DNA from: Novosphingobium sp.
GTDB taxonomy: Bacteria > Pseudomonadota > Alphaproteobacteria > Sphingomonadales > Sphingomonadaceae
Assembly: GCA_009885425.1 (NCBI GenBank)
Contig: VFKS01000402.1
Span: 1-16,886, forward strand
Direction of reading: 5' to 3'
Length of the DNA: 16,886 nucleotides
The notes beneath the pieces are model-generated. The model was not told where the DNA came from. It was given only the letters and a program-made list of their open reading frames with translations, and did no database searches. Of the stretch, positions 7,260 through 16,043 are shown piece by piece. Within the stretch, counting starts at the first letter, position 1; each line of letters begins with the position of its first letter. Both the position numbers and the translations under genes were made by a program.

Positions 7260-8478
7260 CCCCGTCGCCTACCGCCTCAAAAAGCGCTATGCGTCCGAAC
7301 GCCGGTTCAAGGCGGTGGGCTTTGCTGCGGTGCTGTTCTCGGCACTGGTGCTCGCCTTCTTGCTGATCACCATGACCAGCAACGCGCTGGGCGGGTTCAA
7401 ACGCTGGGAACTGCGCGTTCCGGTTGATCTTTCCAGCGGAGCACTGACGATCGACCCCAGCCAGCTGCAAGGGCCCGGCGCCATGCAGGCGTTGCAAGGT
7501 GCCGGATTGCCCGAAGCGGTCCAATTTGCCGTGTCCAAACATGCCGGCGATGCTGCTGCGGGGCAAGTGTTGGATCAAGCCTGGCGTGAAGCAGCTGCAA
7601 CGCTCATCGCAGACCCCAGCCGCCTTCAGGGCACGCTCGACGTATCCTTGCCTGTTACCGATGATCTGGCCGCCGGCGCGCGAGGCGATGGCGGCGATGC
7701 ACTCAAGGCATTGGCGACCAAACTCAAAAGCGAAGGCAAGCTGGTCGATGCGTGGGACTGGGGCTTCCTGTCCCGGGCAGACGCCACCGGGCCGCAGGCC
7801 GTCGGGATCTGGGGAGCGCTCAAGGGGTCGATGCTGACCATGCTCGTCACCCTTGCACTGGCCTTTCCGATTGGCGTGTTCGCGGCGATCTATCTTGAGG
7901 AATATGCCCCGCGCAACCGCTGGACCGAATTGATCGAGGTCTCGATCAACAATCTCGCCGCGGTCCCATCGATTATTTTTGGCCTGCTCGGCCTTGCCGT
8001 GTTCCTAGCGATCTTTCCCAACTGGCGCTCCGCCCCGGTGATCGGCGGGATGACGCTGGCGCTGATGACCATGCCGGTGATCGTGATTTCGGGACGCAAT
8101 GCGATCAAGGCAGTCCCGCCCTCGATCCGCGATGCCGCGCTGGCAGTGGGCGCGAGCCGGGTGCAGACCGTGTTTCATCACGTTCTGCCGCTAGCGATGC
8201 CGGGGATTCTGACCGGTACGATCATCGGGATGGCCCGCGCCTTGGGCGAGACGGCTCCGCTGCTGATGATCGGAATGCGCGCCTTCGTTGCCAGCGCGCC
8301 CGATGGCTTTACTTCGCCTGCAACGGTTCTACCCGTGCAGATATTCCTGTGGTCCGATGAAATCGATCGCGGTTTTGTCGAACGCACCTCTGCCGCTATC
8401 ATCGTCCTGCTGGCATTCCTGCTGGTGATGAACGGCCTCGCCATCTACCTCCGCAACCGTTTCGAGAAACGCTGGTAA
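7252..8478 (+). CDS. pstA: Phosphate ABC transporter permease PstA (DUF3333-type N-terminus)
   Basis: PstA pairs with PstC to form the membrane channel. The 408-residue protein exceeds E. coli PstA (296) because of an N-terminal extension: a membrane segment at about 22-42 and a roughly 140-residue periplasmic region (45-183), which I take to be the DUF3333 domain found on such PstA proteins. The core domain begins near 186 ([24 protein letters not shown]). The EAA loop lies around 284-340 ([27 protein letters not shown]), then GETAPLL. The ATG at 7252 lies inside the end of pstC, and GGGAAG just upstream serves as ribosome site. A longer frame from 7216 lies wholly within pstC and is disfavoured. 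Its TAA overlaps the pstB ATG by one base. Confidence 0.93.
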   Translation: MTDPVAYRLKKRYASERRFKAVGFAAVLFSALVLAFLLITMTSNALGGFKRWELRVPVDLSSGALTIDPSQLQGPGAMQALQGAGLPEAVQFAVSKHAGDAAAGQVLDQAWREAAATLIADPSRLQGTLDVSLPVTDDLAAGARGDGGDALKALATKLKSEGKLVDAWDWGFLSRADATGPQAVGIWGALKGSMLTMLVTLALAFPIGVFAAIYLEEYAPRNRWTELIEVSINNLAAVPSIIFGLLGLAVFLAIFPNWRSAPVIGGMTLALMTMPVIVISGRNAIKAVPPSIRDAALAVGASRVQTVFHHVLPLAMPGILTGTIIGMARALGETAPLLMIGMRAFVASAPDGFTSPATVLPVQIFLWSDEIDRGFVERTSAAIIVLLAFLLVMNGLAIYLRNRFEKRW

Positions 8479-9263
8479 TGACCACTCACCATGAACTTGA
8501 CGCCGTAGAAGCCAAGCTCGCCGCGCGCGATGTATCCGTATTCTACGGGGACAAGTGCGCGATCGACAATGTTTCGATCGACATTCCGACCGACTATGTA
8601 ACGGCCTTCATCGGCCCGTCGGGTTGCGGAAAATCGACCTTCCTGCGGACCTTCAACCGGATGAACGATACGATTGCCGGAGCCAGGGTCGAAGGGGAAA
8701 TCACTCTCGATGGGCAAGACATCTATACCTCGGGGATGGATGTGGTTCAGCTGCGCGCTCGCGTGGGGATGGTGTTCCAGAAGCCCAATCCCTTCCCCAA
8801 ATCGATCTTTGAAAACGTCGCCTATGGCCCGCGGATTCATGGCATGGCGGCCAGCAAGTCCGAGCTTGAAGAACGGGTTGAGAAATCCCTGAAACGAGCT
8901 GGTCTGTGGGACGAAGTAAAGGACCGGCTGGCGGAAAGCGGCACTGCGTTGTCTGGCGGTCAGCAGCAACGACTGTGCATCGCCCGGGCGATTGCTGTGG
9001 AACCTGAAGTGATCCTGATGGACGAGCCATGCTCGGCGCTCGACCCGATTGCGACGGCGCGGATCGAGGAGCTGATTGGCGAGCTCAAGGGTCGCTATGC
9101 GATCGTCATCGTGACCCATTCGATGCAGCAAGCCGCGCGCGTTTCGCAGCGCACTGCATTCTTCCACTTGGGCAAAGTCGTGGAATACGGCAAAACTACC
9201 GAGATTTTCACCAACCCGCGAGAAGAACGGACCAAAGACTATATCACCGGAAGGTACGGATAA
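8478..9263 (+). CDS. pstB: Phosphate ABC transporter ATP-binding protein PstB
   Basis: PstB is the cytoplasmic ATPase that powers phosphate import. The 261-residue protein has the full ABC motif set: Walker [10 protein letters not shown] (46-54), Q-loop with Gln101 in [19 protein letters not shown], signature LSGGQQQRL (158-166), Walker [14 protein letters not shown] (178-190) and the switch His214 in VTHSMQQA. The KPNPFP segment and the CSALDP form of Walker B are hallmarks of PstB rather than other importers. Length is normal. The start overlaps the pstA stop (TAATG), and phoU starts one base after its stop, so the tail of the operon is tightly coupled. Confidence 0.97.
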   Translation: MTTHHELDAVEAKLAARDVSVFYGDKCAIDNVSIDIPTDYVTAFIGPSGCGKSTFLRTFNRMNDTIAGARVEGEITLDGQDIYTSGMDVVQLRARVGMVFQKPNPFPKSIFENVAYGPRIHGMAASKSELEERVEKSLKRAGLWDEVKDRLAESGTALSGGQQQRLCIARAIAVEPEVILMDEPCSALDPIATARIEELIGELKGRYAIVIVTHSMQQAARVSQRTAFFHLGKVVEYGKTTEIFTNPREERTKDYITGRYG

Positions 9264-9264
9264 G

Positions 9265-9942
9265 ATGGCACAAGAACACACCGTCAAGGCCTTCGACGAA
9301 GACATCACCCGTCTGCGCGGCCTGATTGCAGAGATGGGCGGTCTGGCCGAGGTTTCGCTGACCGAGGCGATGGAAGCTCTGGTTAACGGCAATCTCGAGC
9401 TAGCCAAGGGTGTCTCAGAGCGTGATCGCCGGATCGATTCACTCGAGGCCGAAGTCGATAAATTGGCGGTGCGAGTGCTCGCCTTGCGCGCGCCGATGGC
9501 AGATGACCTGCGCGAAGTCATCGCTGCGCTCAAGATTGCCGGAGTGATCGAGCGGATCGGTGACTATGCCAAGAATATCGCCAAAAGCACTGGCAAGATC
9601 GAACGCCGCCGGCAGTTTGAGCCGCTGACCTTGATCCCGGCGATGGCTGAAGTGGCCAGCAGCATGGTCCACGATGTGATGACCGCCTATGCTGCCCGAG
9701 ATGCTGAACTGGCAGCTGTAGTGATCGCCCGCGATGATAAGGTGGACGCATTCTACGAAAGCCTTTTCCGCAATCTAGTCAGCCACATGATGGAAAATCC
9801 TGCGACAATTTCTAGCGCGGCACAGCTGCTGTTCGTGGCCCGCAACATCGAACGGATCGGCGATCACGCCACCAACGTCGCCGAAATGGTCTACTACGCT
9901 GCAACCGGGTCATACTTGACCGACAAGGAAGAGAAGGCCTGA
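9265..9942 (+). CDS. phoU: Phosphate signalling complex protein PhoU
   Basis: PhoU is the peripheral membrane adaptor that links PstB status to PhoR and holds the Pho response off when phosphate is plentiful. The 225-residue protein is all helical with two tandem three-helix repeats. Each repeat carries the conserved metal-binding motif: ERIGDYAKNIA (from 96) and ERIGDHATNVA (from 196), exactly 100 residues apart. Length is normal. Its ribosome site GGAAGG (9249-9254) lies inside the end of pstB, and phoB follows after 4 bases. Confidence 0.96.
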   Translation: MAQEHTVKAFDEDITRLRGLIAEMGGLAEVSLTEAMEALVNGNLELAKGVSERDRRIDSLEAEVDKLAVRVLALRAPMADDLREVIAALKIAGVIERIGDYAKNIAKSTGKIERRRQFEPLTLIPAMAEVASSMVHDVMTAYAARDAELAAVVIARDDKVDAFYESLFRNLVSHMMENPATISSAAQLLFVARNIERIGDHATNVAEMVYYAATGSYLTDKEEKA

Positions 9943-9946
9943 AGCC

Positions 9947-10636
9947 ATGACCGCCCCACGGTTACTGCTGGTCGAAGACGACCCCGCTCTCGCCGAACTG
10001 CTGGAGTTTCGCTTCAAGGGTGAGGGTTATGCCGTTACCGCCACGCCTGACGGGGATGAGGCATTGCTGCTGGCGCAAGAGCAAGTCCCCGATCTGGTCG
10101 TGCTCGACTGGATGATCGAAGGGACCAGCGGGATCGAGGTCTGCCGCCGCCTGCGCCGGGCCAAGGAAACCGCTCACGTTCCGATCATCATGCTCACTGC
10201 GCGCGGCGCAGAGGATGACAAGATCCGCGGCCTTGAAACCGGGGCCGATGATTTTGTCACCAAGCCATTCAGCCCGCGCGAGCTGATCGCCCGGGTCAAC
10301 GCCATCATGCGCCGGATTCGGCCGGCCTTGGCGGGGGAGACCTTGACTGTGGGCGATCTCGCACTCGATGCCACCGCCCACAAGGTCACCCGGCGCGGCC
10401 AGGTTGTGTCGCTCGGTCCGACCGAATTCCGCTTGCTCAAATTCTTCATGGAGCATCCCGGCCGGGTCTTTAGCCGCGGGCAATTGCTCGACGCGGTCTG
10501 GGGCAACGAAAGCGAAATCGAACTGCGCACAGTCGATGTCCACATCCGCCGCCTGCGCAAGGGGATAGAGCTCGAGGGTGCGGGCGATCCGGTGCGGACT
10601 GTGCGCTCGGCGGGCTATTCGCTGGAGGCGGTTTAG
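9947..10636 (+). CDS. phoB: Phosphate-regulon response regulator PhoB
   Basis: PhoB is the OmpR-family transcription factor that, once phosphorylated by PhoR, binds Pho boxes. The 229-residue protein has a receiver domain with the acidic pair Asp11/Asp12, phosphoacceptor Asp54 (VVLDWM), Thr84 and Lys106 (TKPFSPREL). A winged-helix domain follows from about 130, with TEFRLLKFFMEHPGRVFSRGQLLDAVWG and the recognition-helix region ELRTVDVHIRRLRKGIE. The wording LDWMIEGTSGIEVCRRLR is characteristic of PhoB among related regulators. It is the last gene of the pst operon. Its stop overlaps the end of the convergent hydrolase gene by 4 bp, with no terminator between. Confidence 0.95.
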   Translation: MTAPRLLLVEDDPALAELLEFRFKGEGYAVTATPDGDEALLLAQEQVPDLVVLDWMIEGTSGIEVCRRLRRAKETAHVPIIMLTARGAEDDKIRGLETGADDFVTKPFSPRELIARVNAIMRRIRPALAGETLTVGDLALDATAHKVTRRGQVVSLGPTEFRLLKFFMEHPGRVFSRGQLLDAVWGNESEIELRTVDVHIRRLRKGIELEGAGDPVRTVRSAGYSLEAV

Positions 10637-11538
10637 GCGCGTTTTGGTTTGACTACCAATCCCTGCAACCAGCGGATCACGTGTGCTTGCAGGAGCACGC
10701 GCTTGTCGTTCCAGCCGTGATCGGTGGCGACGTGGTAAGCGGTGATCCGCTTGCCGCCTTTGGCCCGGACCGCTGCGATCAGCGCGTCGGTCTGCGGGGC
10801 CAGTCCATCGTCACTGCTCAGCACCAGCAGCGGCATTTTCGCGAGACCGGGTGCGGCCTGTAGAAAATCGAACTTCGGGCGCTCGGCGATCAATTCATCG
10901 GCCATCATCTCTGGCGAAGTTCCGGCCAGCGTTTCGGAATTTTCAGCTGCCATTTTGACGATGCCGGGGCGATCAAGCCCGCGCATCACGCCCATGTTGG
11001 CGGCTGAAATCAGGCCCGCGCCGAGCAGGCCATCATCCTCGCCCGCGACCATCGTGGTGACCCAGCCCCCCATCGAATGTCCGATGATCGCCATTTTCCG
11101 CACATCGACGCCCAGCTTTGCCGCATTGGCCGGAATGCGTAAGTAAGCCAGCACTGCGCGGGCGTCTTCTGGGTTCTGGGCAAAGCGGAAGTTGCCGGGG
11201 CTGCCCCATGATCCGCGATAGTTGAACGTCACGACATTCCAGCCCGCGCGGCGCACAGCCTGGGCCAAATCAAGGTTCTTTTCGTTCCCCGGCCAGCCAT
11301 GGCAGATCACCAGCGTCGGGTGCGGTCCAGGCCCGGCGGCTAGATAGGCAACACCGTTGATCTCCACCCCGCCGCTGGGAATATGCAGCACCTCCATCCG
11401 CGCGGGGTGGAGCTTATTGGGCGCTGGGTCGGTGTAAATCGCGGCGGGGATCGGCACTGGCCGGGGTGCGGGCCGGGCATAGAGGGCTGGCGCGGCAAAG
11501 GCCAGTGCGGCCATGCCCAGAATGATCGAACGGCGCAT
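10633..11538 (-). CDS. Secreted alpha/beta hydrolase (dienelactone hydrolase / S9-like)
   Basis: This is a 301-residue alpha/beta-hydrolase with a probable signal peptide (MRRSIILGMAALAFAAPALYA, cleavage near 21), so it likely acts in the periplasm or outside the cell. The oxyanion motif HGWPG begins at 80. The nucleophile elbow is GHSMGG (153-158, Ser155), the acid is Asp243 or Asp244 (SSDDGLAP) and the base is His274 (ATDHGW). The substrate is unknown; esterase or peptidase activity are both possible. The start has a good ribosome site (GGGGAGA). It lies 38 bases downstream of dnaE2 on the same strand with no terminator seen, so the two may be co-transcribed. Confidence 0.82.
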   Translation of the reverse strand: MRRSIILGMAALAFAAPALYARPAPRPVPIPAAIYTDPAPNKLHPARMEVLHIPSGGVEINGVAYLAAGPGPHPTLVICHGWPGNEKNLDLAQAVRRAGWNVVTFNYRGSWGSPGNFRFAQNPEDARAVLAYLRIPANAAKLGVDVRKMAIIGHSMGGWVTTMVAGEDDGLLGAGLISAANMGVMRGLDRPGIVKMAAENSETLAGTSPEMMADELIAERPKFDFLQAAPGLAKMPLLVLSSDDGLAPQTDALIAAVRAKGGKRITAYHVATDHGWNDKRVLLQAHVIRWLQGLVVKPKRA

Positions 11539-11576
11539 ATGTATTCTCCCCGGTTTGGTGCAGCCTAAACCTACTT

Positions 11577-14500
11577 CTAATGAAAATCTCGCGATTTCGG
11601 AATCACCCGCACGTCGCGCGGATGGCCGCCGCGGCTGCCTTGCACCGGGCGGCGGACTTCGTCGGCGCGGTCGAGCGTGGGCGGTAACAGATCATCCGAC
11701 AGCGCGTGCAGCGCCGCAGTCGCATCGGTCAAATGTGTGGCGATCACGTGGATCACCTCGTCATCGTATTCGACCCGGCCTTTCACCTCGATCAGCCGCG
11801 CCGCCATGATCACCTTGCGCTGCTTGGCCATCAGATCGGGCCAGATAACCAGGTTCACCACCCCGCTCTCATCCTCCAGTGTAATGAAACACACACCCTT
11901 GGCGCTGCCGGGCCGCTGACGGATCAGCACCACGCCTGCTACCTGCACGGCCGAGCGATACTTGCGCTCCCTAAGTTCTGCGGCCCGGATGAACCCGCGC
12001 TCGCCCAGCGAGGCGCGCAGGAAGGCCAGCGGATGCGCTTTGAGGCTGAGCCGCTGGGTTTGATAGTCGGCCACCACCTCTTCGCTCAGCGGCATCACCG
12101 GAAGGCGGGTGGCCTGCCGCTCGGCCCCTTCATCGCGCGCTGCTGCTGCCGCGAACAACGGCAGATCGGGCGCCGCGATCAGGCTGCGCGCATCCCACAA
12201 GGCCTGGCGCCGGGTCAGGCCGAGCGAACCCAAACAATCCGCAGTGGCGAGGCGTTCGATCAAGGCGGGGCTCAGCCCGGCGCGCTCCTTGAGCTCGCGC
12301 ACATCGCGGAATGGTCCCGCCTCGCGCGCCGCGACAATCCGCGCGGCGGCGGCCTCGGGGAAGCCGTCGACCTGACGCAGGCCGAGGCGCAAGGCGATAT
12401 AGCCCCGCTGCAGTTCCAGCGTGTTGTCCCACTCGCTGAAATTCACGTCGACCGGCAGAACTACCACCCCATGGTCTCTGGCATCACGCACAATCTGCGC
12501 CGGGGCGTAGAAACCCATCGGCTGCGAATTGAGCAGGCCGCAGGCGAAGGCCGCCGGGTAGTGGCACTTCAACCAGGAAGAGACATAGACCAGCAACGCA
12601 AAGCTGGCGGCGTGGCTTTCGGGAAAGCCGTATTCGCCGAACCCCTTGATCTGGTTGAAACAACGCACCGCGAAATCAGGATCATAGCCGCGCGCGATCA
12701 TCCGGCCGACCATCAGCTCTTCCAGTTCCGCGACCATCCCGCGGCTGCGGAAGGTCGCCATCGATTTGCGCAACCGGTTGGCTTCCTTCCCTGAAAACTT
12801 CGCCGCATCGAGCGCGATTTTCATCGCCTGTTCCTGAAAAATCGGCACGCCCAGTGTGCGCCCAAGGATCGATGTCAGCTCGTCCGGCGGACCATAGGCG
12901 GGGCCCGGTGCGGGGATTTCCACCTTCTCCGCCCCGCGCCGTCGCTTCAAGTAGGGGTGGACCATATCGCCCTGGATCGGCCCGGGCCGGACAATCGCCA
13001 CCTCGATCACCAGATCATAAAAACAGCGCGGGCGCAGTCGTGGCAGCATGTTCATCTGGGCCCGGCTCTCAACCTGGAACACCCCGAGCGAATCCCCCTT
13101 GCACAGCATGTCGTAAACCGCCGGATCCTCGGCCGGCACATCGGCCAGCGCCAGCTGCTTGCCGTGGTGCGCGCCCAGCAGATCGAGGCATTTGCGGATG
13201 CAGGTCAGCATCCCCAGCGCCAGCACATCGACCTTGAGGATACCGAGCGCGTCGATATCGTCCTTGTCCCATTCGATGAAACTGCGTTCAGGCATGGCGC
13301 CGTTGCCGATCGGTACGGTCTCGCTCAGCGGGCCTTGGGTGAGGATAAACCCGCCGACGTGTTGTGAAAGATGGCGCGGCATTCCGATCAGCTGTTCGGT
13401 CAGCGCCAGCACCCGCCGCAAGTGCGGGTCAGCCGTGTTGAGCCCGGTTTCGGCATCAATGTGCGCCTCTTTGATCGAGCGCCCGTATCCACCCCAGACC
13501 GTCTTGGCGAGCGCGCTGGTGACGTCTTCGGACAGGCCCATCACCTTGCCCACCTCGCGGATCGCCATGCGCGGGCGATAGTGGATCACCGTGGCGCAGA
13601 GCCCGGCGCGGTGGCGGCCATAGCGCTGGTAGATGTACTGGATCACCTCCTCGCGCCGTTCGTGTTCGAAATCGACGTCGATATCGGGCGGCTCGTTACG
13701 GTCCTCGGAAATGAACCGGTCGAACAGCAGGGCATGGCGGGCCGGATCGACCGCAGTGATCTCCAACACATAACACACCGCCGAATTGGCTGCGCTGCCC
13801 CGCCCCTGGCACAGGATCGGGGGCACTTGCGCGCGGGCGAAATCGACGATGTCCTTGATCGTCAGGAAATAACGGGCGAGCTGGAGTTTACCGATCAGCT
13901 CCAGCTCGCGCGCCAGCGTTTCGCACACCGTTCCCGGCGCGCCCTCAGGATAGCGCCGCGCCGCCCCTTCCCAGGTTAGCTGCGTCAGATAGGCCTGCGG
14001 CTCCAGCCCGTCCGGGCAGGTTTCCTCCGGATACTCATAGCGCAGCTCGTCGAGGCTGAAGCTGCAAATGTCGGCCAGCGCGCGCGCGGCGCTGAGCGCG
14101 TGGGGCCAGCGTTCGAACAGACGGGCCATTTCTTCCGGGCTCTTCAGGTGCCGCTCGGCATTGGGACGCAGCAGATGCCCGGCCCGGGCGACCGTGGTCT
14201 TGTGCCGGATCGCGGTCATCACATCGTGCAGCGGGCGGCGTTGCGGGGTGTGATAGAGCGGCAGGTTGGTGGCGAGAATGCTGAGGCCATGCGCCTTGGC
14301 CAGCTCATCAAGCCGGGCAATCCGGGCGAGGTCATCGCCGGTGTAGAGATAGGCGGCGGCGATATGGCGTAGGGTGGGAAGTTGTTCGATGATCCGGTCC
14401 AGCAGCTCTGCCAACGCGCCCGCAATCGGCCCACTGTGGCGAACGCCATCAAGCCCGACCACGTTGCTGTTGCCTGCGATTGTGAACGGCGCGTCCAAGT

Positions 14501-14981
14501 CCGCCGGCGGGACCAGCACCAGCTGCACCCCCTCCGCATGATCCGCCAGCATGCCGAGCGAAATGTCGCAAACGCCCTTGTCCTGCCATTCGCCATCAAG
14601 CTTACCCATTCGCCCGGCAGAGATCAGGCGGCACAACCGTCCATAGGCCGCGCGATCCGTAGGATAGGCGAGGAATTCCAGTCCCTCAGTGGTCTCGATC
14701 CGGCAGCCGATCACCGGGGTCAGTCCCAGCGTCTTGGCCTCACCATGCAGCCGCACCACCCCGGCCATGGTGTTGGCATCGGCGATCCCCAGCGCGTCAT
14801 AGCCCAATGCGCGGGCCGTGGTGGCAAGGTCCACCGCATCCGACGCCCCGCGCAGAAACGAAAAGCAGCTGACCAGCCCGAGCTCAACAAACGATGCGCG
14901 CGCTTCCGGCGGTGGCAGCGCAGCCTCAGCCCGGCGGCGTTCAGGGGTGAGCGGTGCCTCAGGCATGGGACTCGGGATCAT
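11577..14981 (-). CDS. dnaE2: Error-prone DNA polymerase DnaE2 (ImuC)
   Basis: DnaE2 is the C-family polymerase that works with ImuA and ImuB in SOS-induced translesion synthesis and mutagenesis. The product is 1134 residues from the chosen start. The N-terminal PHP domain begins near 30 (SFVELGLVSCFSFLRGAS). The catalytic aspartates are Asp435 and Asp437 in PPDIDVDFEHERREEV and Asp584 in GILKVDVLALG. Helix-hairpin-helix and OB-fold regions follow (VAGVVLIRQRPGSAKGVCFITLEDESG), and the end IPKSRDFH is the usual DnaE2 tail. ATG 14981 was chosen because an SOS box lies at 14994-15008; longer frames from 15053 or 15134 would place the operator inside the gene. ATG 14966 is also possible; neither has a strong ribosome site. 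The metal-binding histidines at the PHP N-terminus appear replaced. Confidence 0.95.
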   Translation of the reverse strand: MIPSPMPEAPLTPERRRAEAALPPPEARASFVELGLVSCFSFLRGASDAVDLATTARALGYDALGIADANTMAGVVRLHGEAKTLGLTPVIGCRIETTEGLEFLAYPTDRAAYGRLCRLISAGRMGKLDGEWQDKGVCDISLGMLADHAEGVQLVLVPPADLDAPFTIAGNSNVVGLDGVRHSGPIAGALAELLDRIIEQLPTLRHIAAAYLYTGDDLARIARLDELAKAHGLSILATNLPLYHTPQRRPLHDVMTAIRHKTTVARAGHLLRPNAERHLKSPEEMARLFERWPHALSAARALADICSFSLDELRYEYPEETCPDGLEPQAYLTQLTWEGAARRYPEGAPGTVCETLARELELIGKLQLARYFLTIKDIVDFARAQVPPILCQGRGSAANSAVCYVLEITAVDPARHALLFDRFISEDRNEPPDIDVDFEHERREEVIQYIYQRYGRHRAGLCATVIHYRPRMAIREVGKVMGLSEDVTSALAKTVWGGYGRSIKEAHIDAETGLNTADPHLRRVLALTEQLIGMPRHLSQHVGGFILTQGPLSETVPIGNGAMPERSFIEWDKDDIDALGILKVDVLALGMLTCIRKCLDLLGAHHGKQLALADVPAEDPAVYDMLCKGDSLGVFQVESRAQMNMLPRLRPRCFYDLVIEVAIVRPGPIQGDMVHPYLKRRRGAEKVEIPAPGPAYGPPDELTSILGRTLGVPIFQEQAMKIALDAAKFSGKEANRLRKSMATFRSRGMVAELEELMVGRMIARGYDPDFAVRCFNQIKGFGEYGFPESHAASFALLVYVSSWLKCHYPAAFACGLLNSQPMGFYAPAQIVRDARDHGVVVLPVDVNFSEWDNTLELQRGYIALRLGLRQVDGFPEAAAARIVAAREAGPFRDVRELKERAGLSPALIERLATADCLGSLGLTRRQALWDARSLIAAPDLPLFAAAAARDEGAERQATRLPVMPLSEEVVADYQTQRLSLKAHPLAFLRASLGERGFIRAAELRERKYRSAVQVAGVVLIRQRPGSAKGVCFITLEDESGVVNLVIWPDLMAKQRKVIMAARLIEVKGRVEYDDEVIHVIATHLTDATAALHALSDDLLPPTLDRADEVRRPVQGSRGGHPRDVRVIPKSRDFH

Positions 14982-14993
14982 CAACAGACATTC

Positions 14994-15008
14994 GTTCCGT
15001 TTATGTTC
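14994..15008 (-). promoter_or_regulatory. SOS box (LexA operator) of dnaE2
   Basis: GTTCCGTTTATGTTC is an exact match to the alphaproteobacterial LexA operator, GTTC-N7-GTTC. It lies 12 bases upstream of the dnaE2 ATG at 14981. On the minus strand a possible -10, CATAAA (15000-15005), falls inside the operator, with a weak -35 (TTCGCG, 15022-15027) 16 bases away, so LexA binding would block the promoter directly. It is about 140 bp from the divergent hydrolase gene, whose regulation it might also touch. Confidence 0.85.
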
Positions 15009-15145
15009 CAATTCCGGTTTGCGCGAATCCTTTTGGCCGGTGGCACGCTTCATCGCCGTTCCAAGCGGTCTGGACGCAAAGCGCCCGCCCCGCCGGAACA
15101 GCGCCGCCGCGCCTGCGTTAACCCTGCCCAACACGGAGAACTCTC

Positions 15146-16039
15146 ATGCACATGATCGAAACCACTGACGGCACCCACATCTATTCCAAGACCTGGGGCG
15201 AAGGCCCGCCGGTGGTGCTGATCCACGGCTGGCCGCTTTCGGCCGATAGCTGGGATCCGATCAGCCACGCGCTGGCCGAAGCCGGCTACCAGGCGATCGC
15301 CTATGATCGCCGCGGGTTCGGCCGGTCCAGCCAGCCATCGGAAGGCTATGATTACGATACCTTCGCCGACGATCTGGCCGAAGTGATGCAATTCCATGAC
15401 GCCACCGAAGATGTCACGCTGGTCGGCTTCTCGATGGGCGGCGGCGAAGTGGCGCGCTATATGTCGCGCCATCAGGGCAAAGGCGTCCGCAAGATTGCGC
15501 TGATTTCATCGGTGGTGCCCTATATGCTGCGCGGTGAAAACAACCCCGACGGCGTGCCGCAAGAGATGATGGATGAAATGACCGAGGCCATGCTGGAAGA
15601 TCGGGGCGCGTTCTTCACCGGATTTTTCAAGGATTTCTACGGCGTCGGCCTGATCAACAACCCGGTCAGCGATGAAGTTCTGCAGCAGTCATGGAACACC
15701 GCAATGCAGGCCGGCCTGCGCCCGACCCTGGCCGCAGCCAAGGCTTTTGGCACCACCGATTTCCGCCCCGATCTGCTGCATATCAACGTGCCGACGCTGG
15801 TCATCCACGGCACCTCCGACAAGACCGTGCCAATCGATGCCACCGGGCGCGAAGTGGCACGGCGGGTGAAAGGTACCACACTGATCGAATATAATGGCTC
15901 AGCGCATGGTCTGTTCGCCACCGACGGCGAACGGCTGAAAAACGATCTGCTGGCCTTCATCGCGGGTGACAATGCGCCGATGAGCCAGGAGAAGCTCGAT
16001 TATGTGACCGAGCAGTCACTGGCCGAACAGCCGCTGTGA
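15146..16039 (+). CDS. Alpha/beta hydrolase, haloperoxidase/arylesterase-like
   Basis: This is a 297-residue cytoplasmic alpha/beta-hydrolase of the cofactor-free haloperoxidase / arylesterase group; the physiological substrate cannot be read from sequence. The oxyanion segment is HGWPLSADSW (from 27), the nucleophile elbow GFSMGGGE (Ser96), the acid Asp225 (HGTSDKTVP) and the base His254 (GSAHGLF). YDRRGFGRSSQP (53-64) is characteristic of this group. No signal peptide is present. The ATG at 15146 has GGAGAA (15135-15140) upstream; a second ATG is 6 bases on. The C-terminus runs about 20 residues beyond the usual family end (APMSQEKLDYVTEQSLAEQPL). The gene sits between imuB and dnaE2 on the opposite strand, splitting a cassette that is normally contiguous. 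Confidence 0.88.
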   Translation: MHMIETTDGTHIYSKTWGEGPPVVLIHGWPLSADSWDPISHALAEAGYQAIAYDRRGFGRSSQPSEGYDYDTFADDLAEVMQFHDATEDVTLVGFSMGGGEVARYMSRHQGKGVRKIALISSVVPYMLRGENNPDGVPQEMMDEMTEAMLEDRGAFFTGFFKDFYGVGLINNPVSDEVLQQSWNTAMQAGLRPTLAAAKAFGTTDFRPDLLHINVPTLVIHGTSDKTVPIDATGREVARRVKGTTLIEYNGSAHGLFATDGERLKNDLLAFIAGDNAPMSQEKLDYVTEQSLAEQPL

Positions 16040-16043
16040 CGGA

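Noticed and set aside
8445..9533. 362-codon minus-strand frame opposite pstB and phoU
   Set aside because: Both opposite genes are complete and motif-verified; no independent support exists for this frame.
10662..10693. Inverted repeat CCTGCAA/TTGCAGG as a terminator between phoB and the hydrolase
   Set aside because: The 7-bp arms are 18 bases apart, no T-run follows, and it lies within the hydrolase coding sequence; too weak to call.
11706..12794. 362-codon plus-strand frame opposite dnaE2
   Set aside because: The opposite strand encodes clear DnaE2 sequence; the composition (His, Gln and Arg rich) is that of an antisense shadow.
14982..15134. N-terminal extension of dnaE2 to starts at 15053 or 15134
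   Set aside because: It would put a perfect SOS operator inside the coding sequence and reach almost to the divergent hydrolase start, and the added residues look non-conserved.
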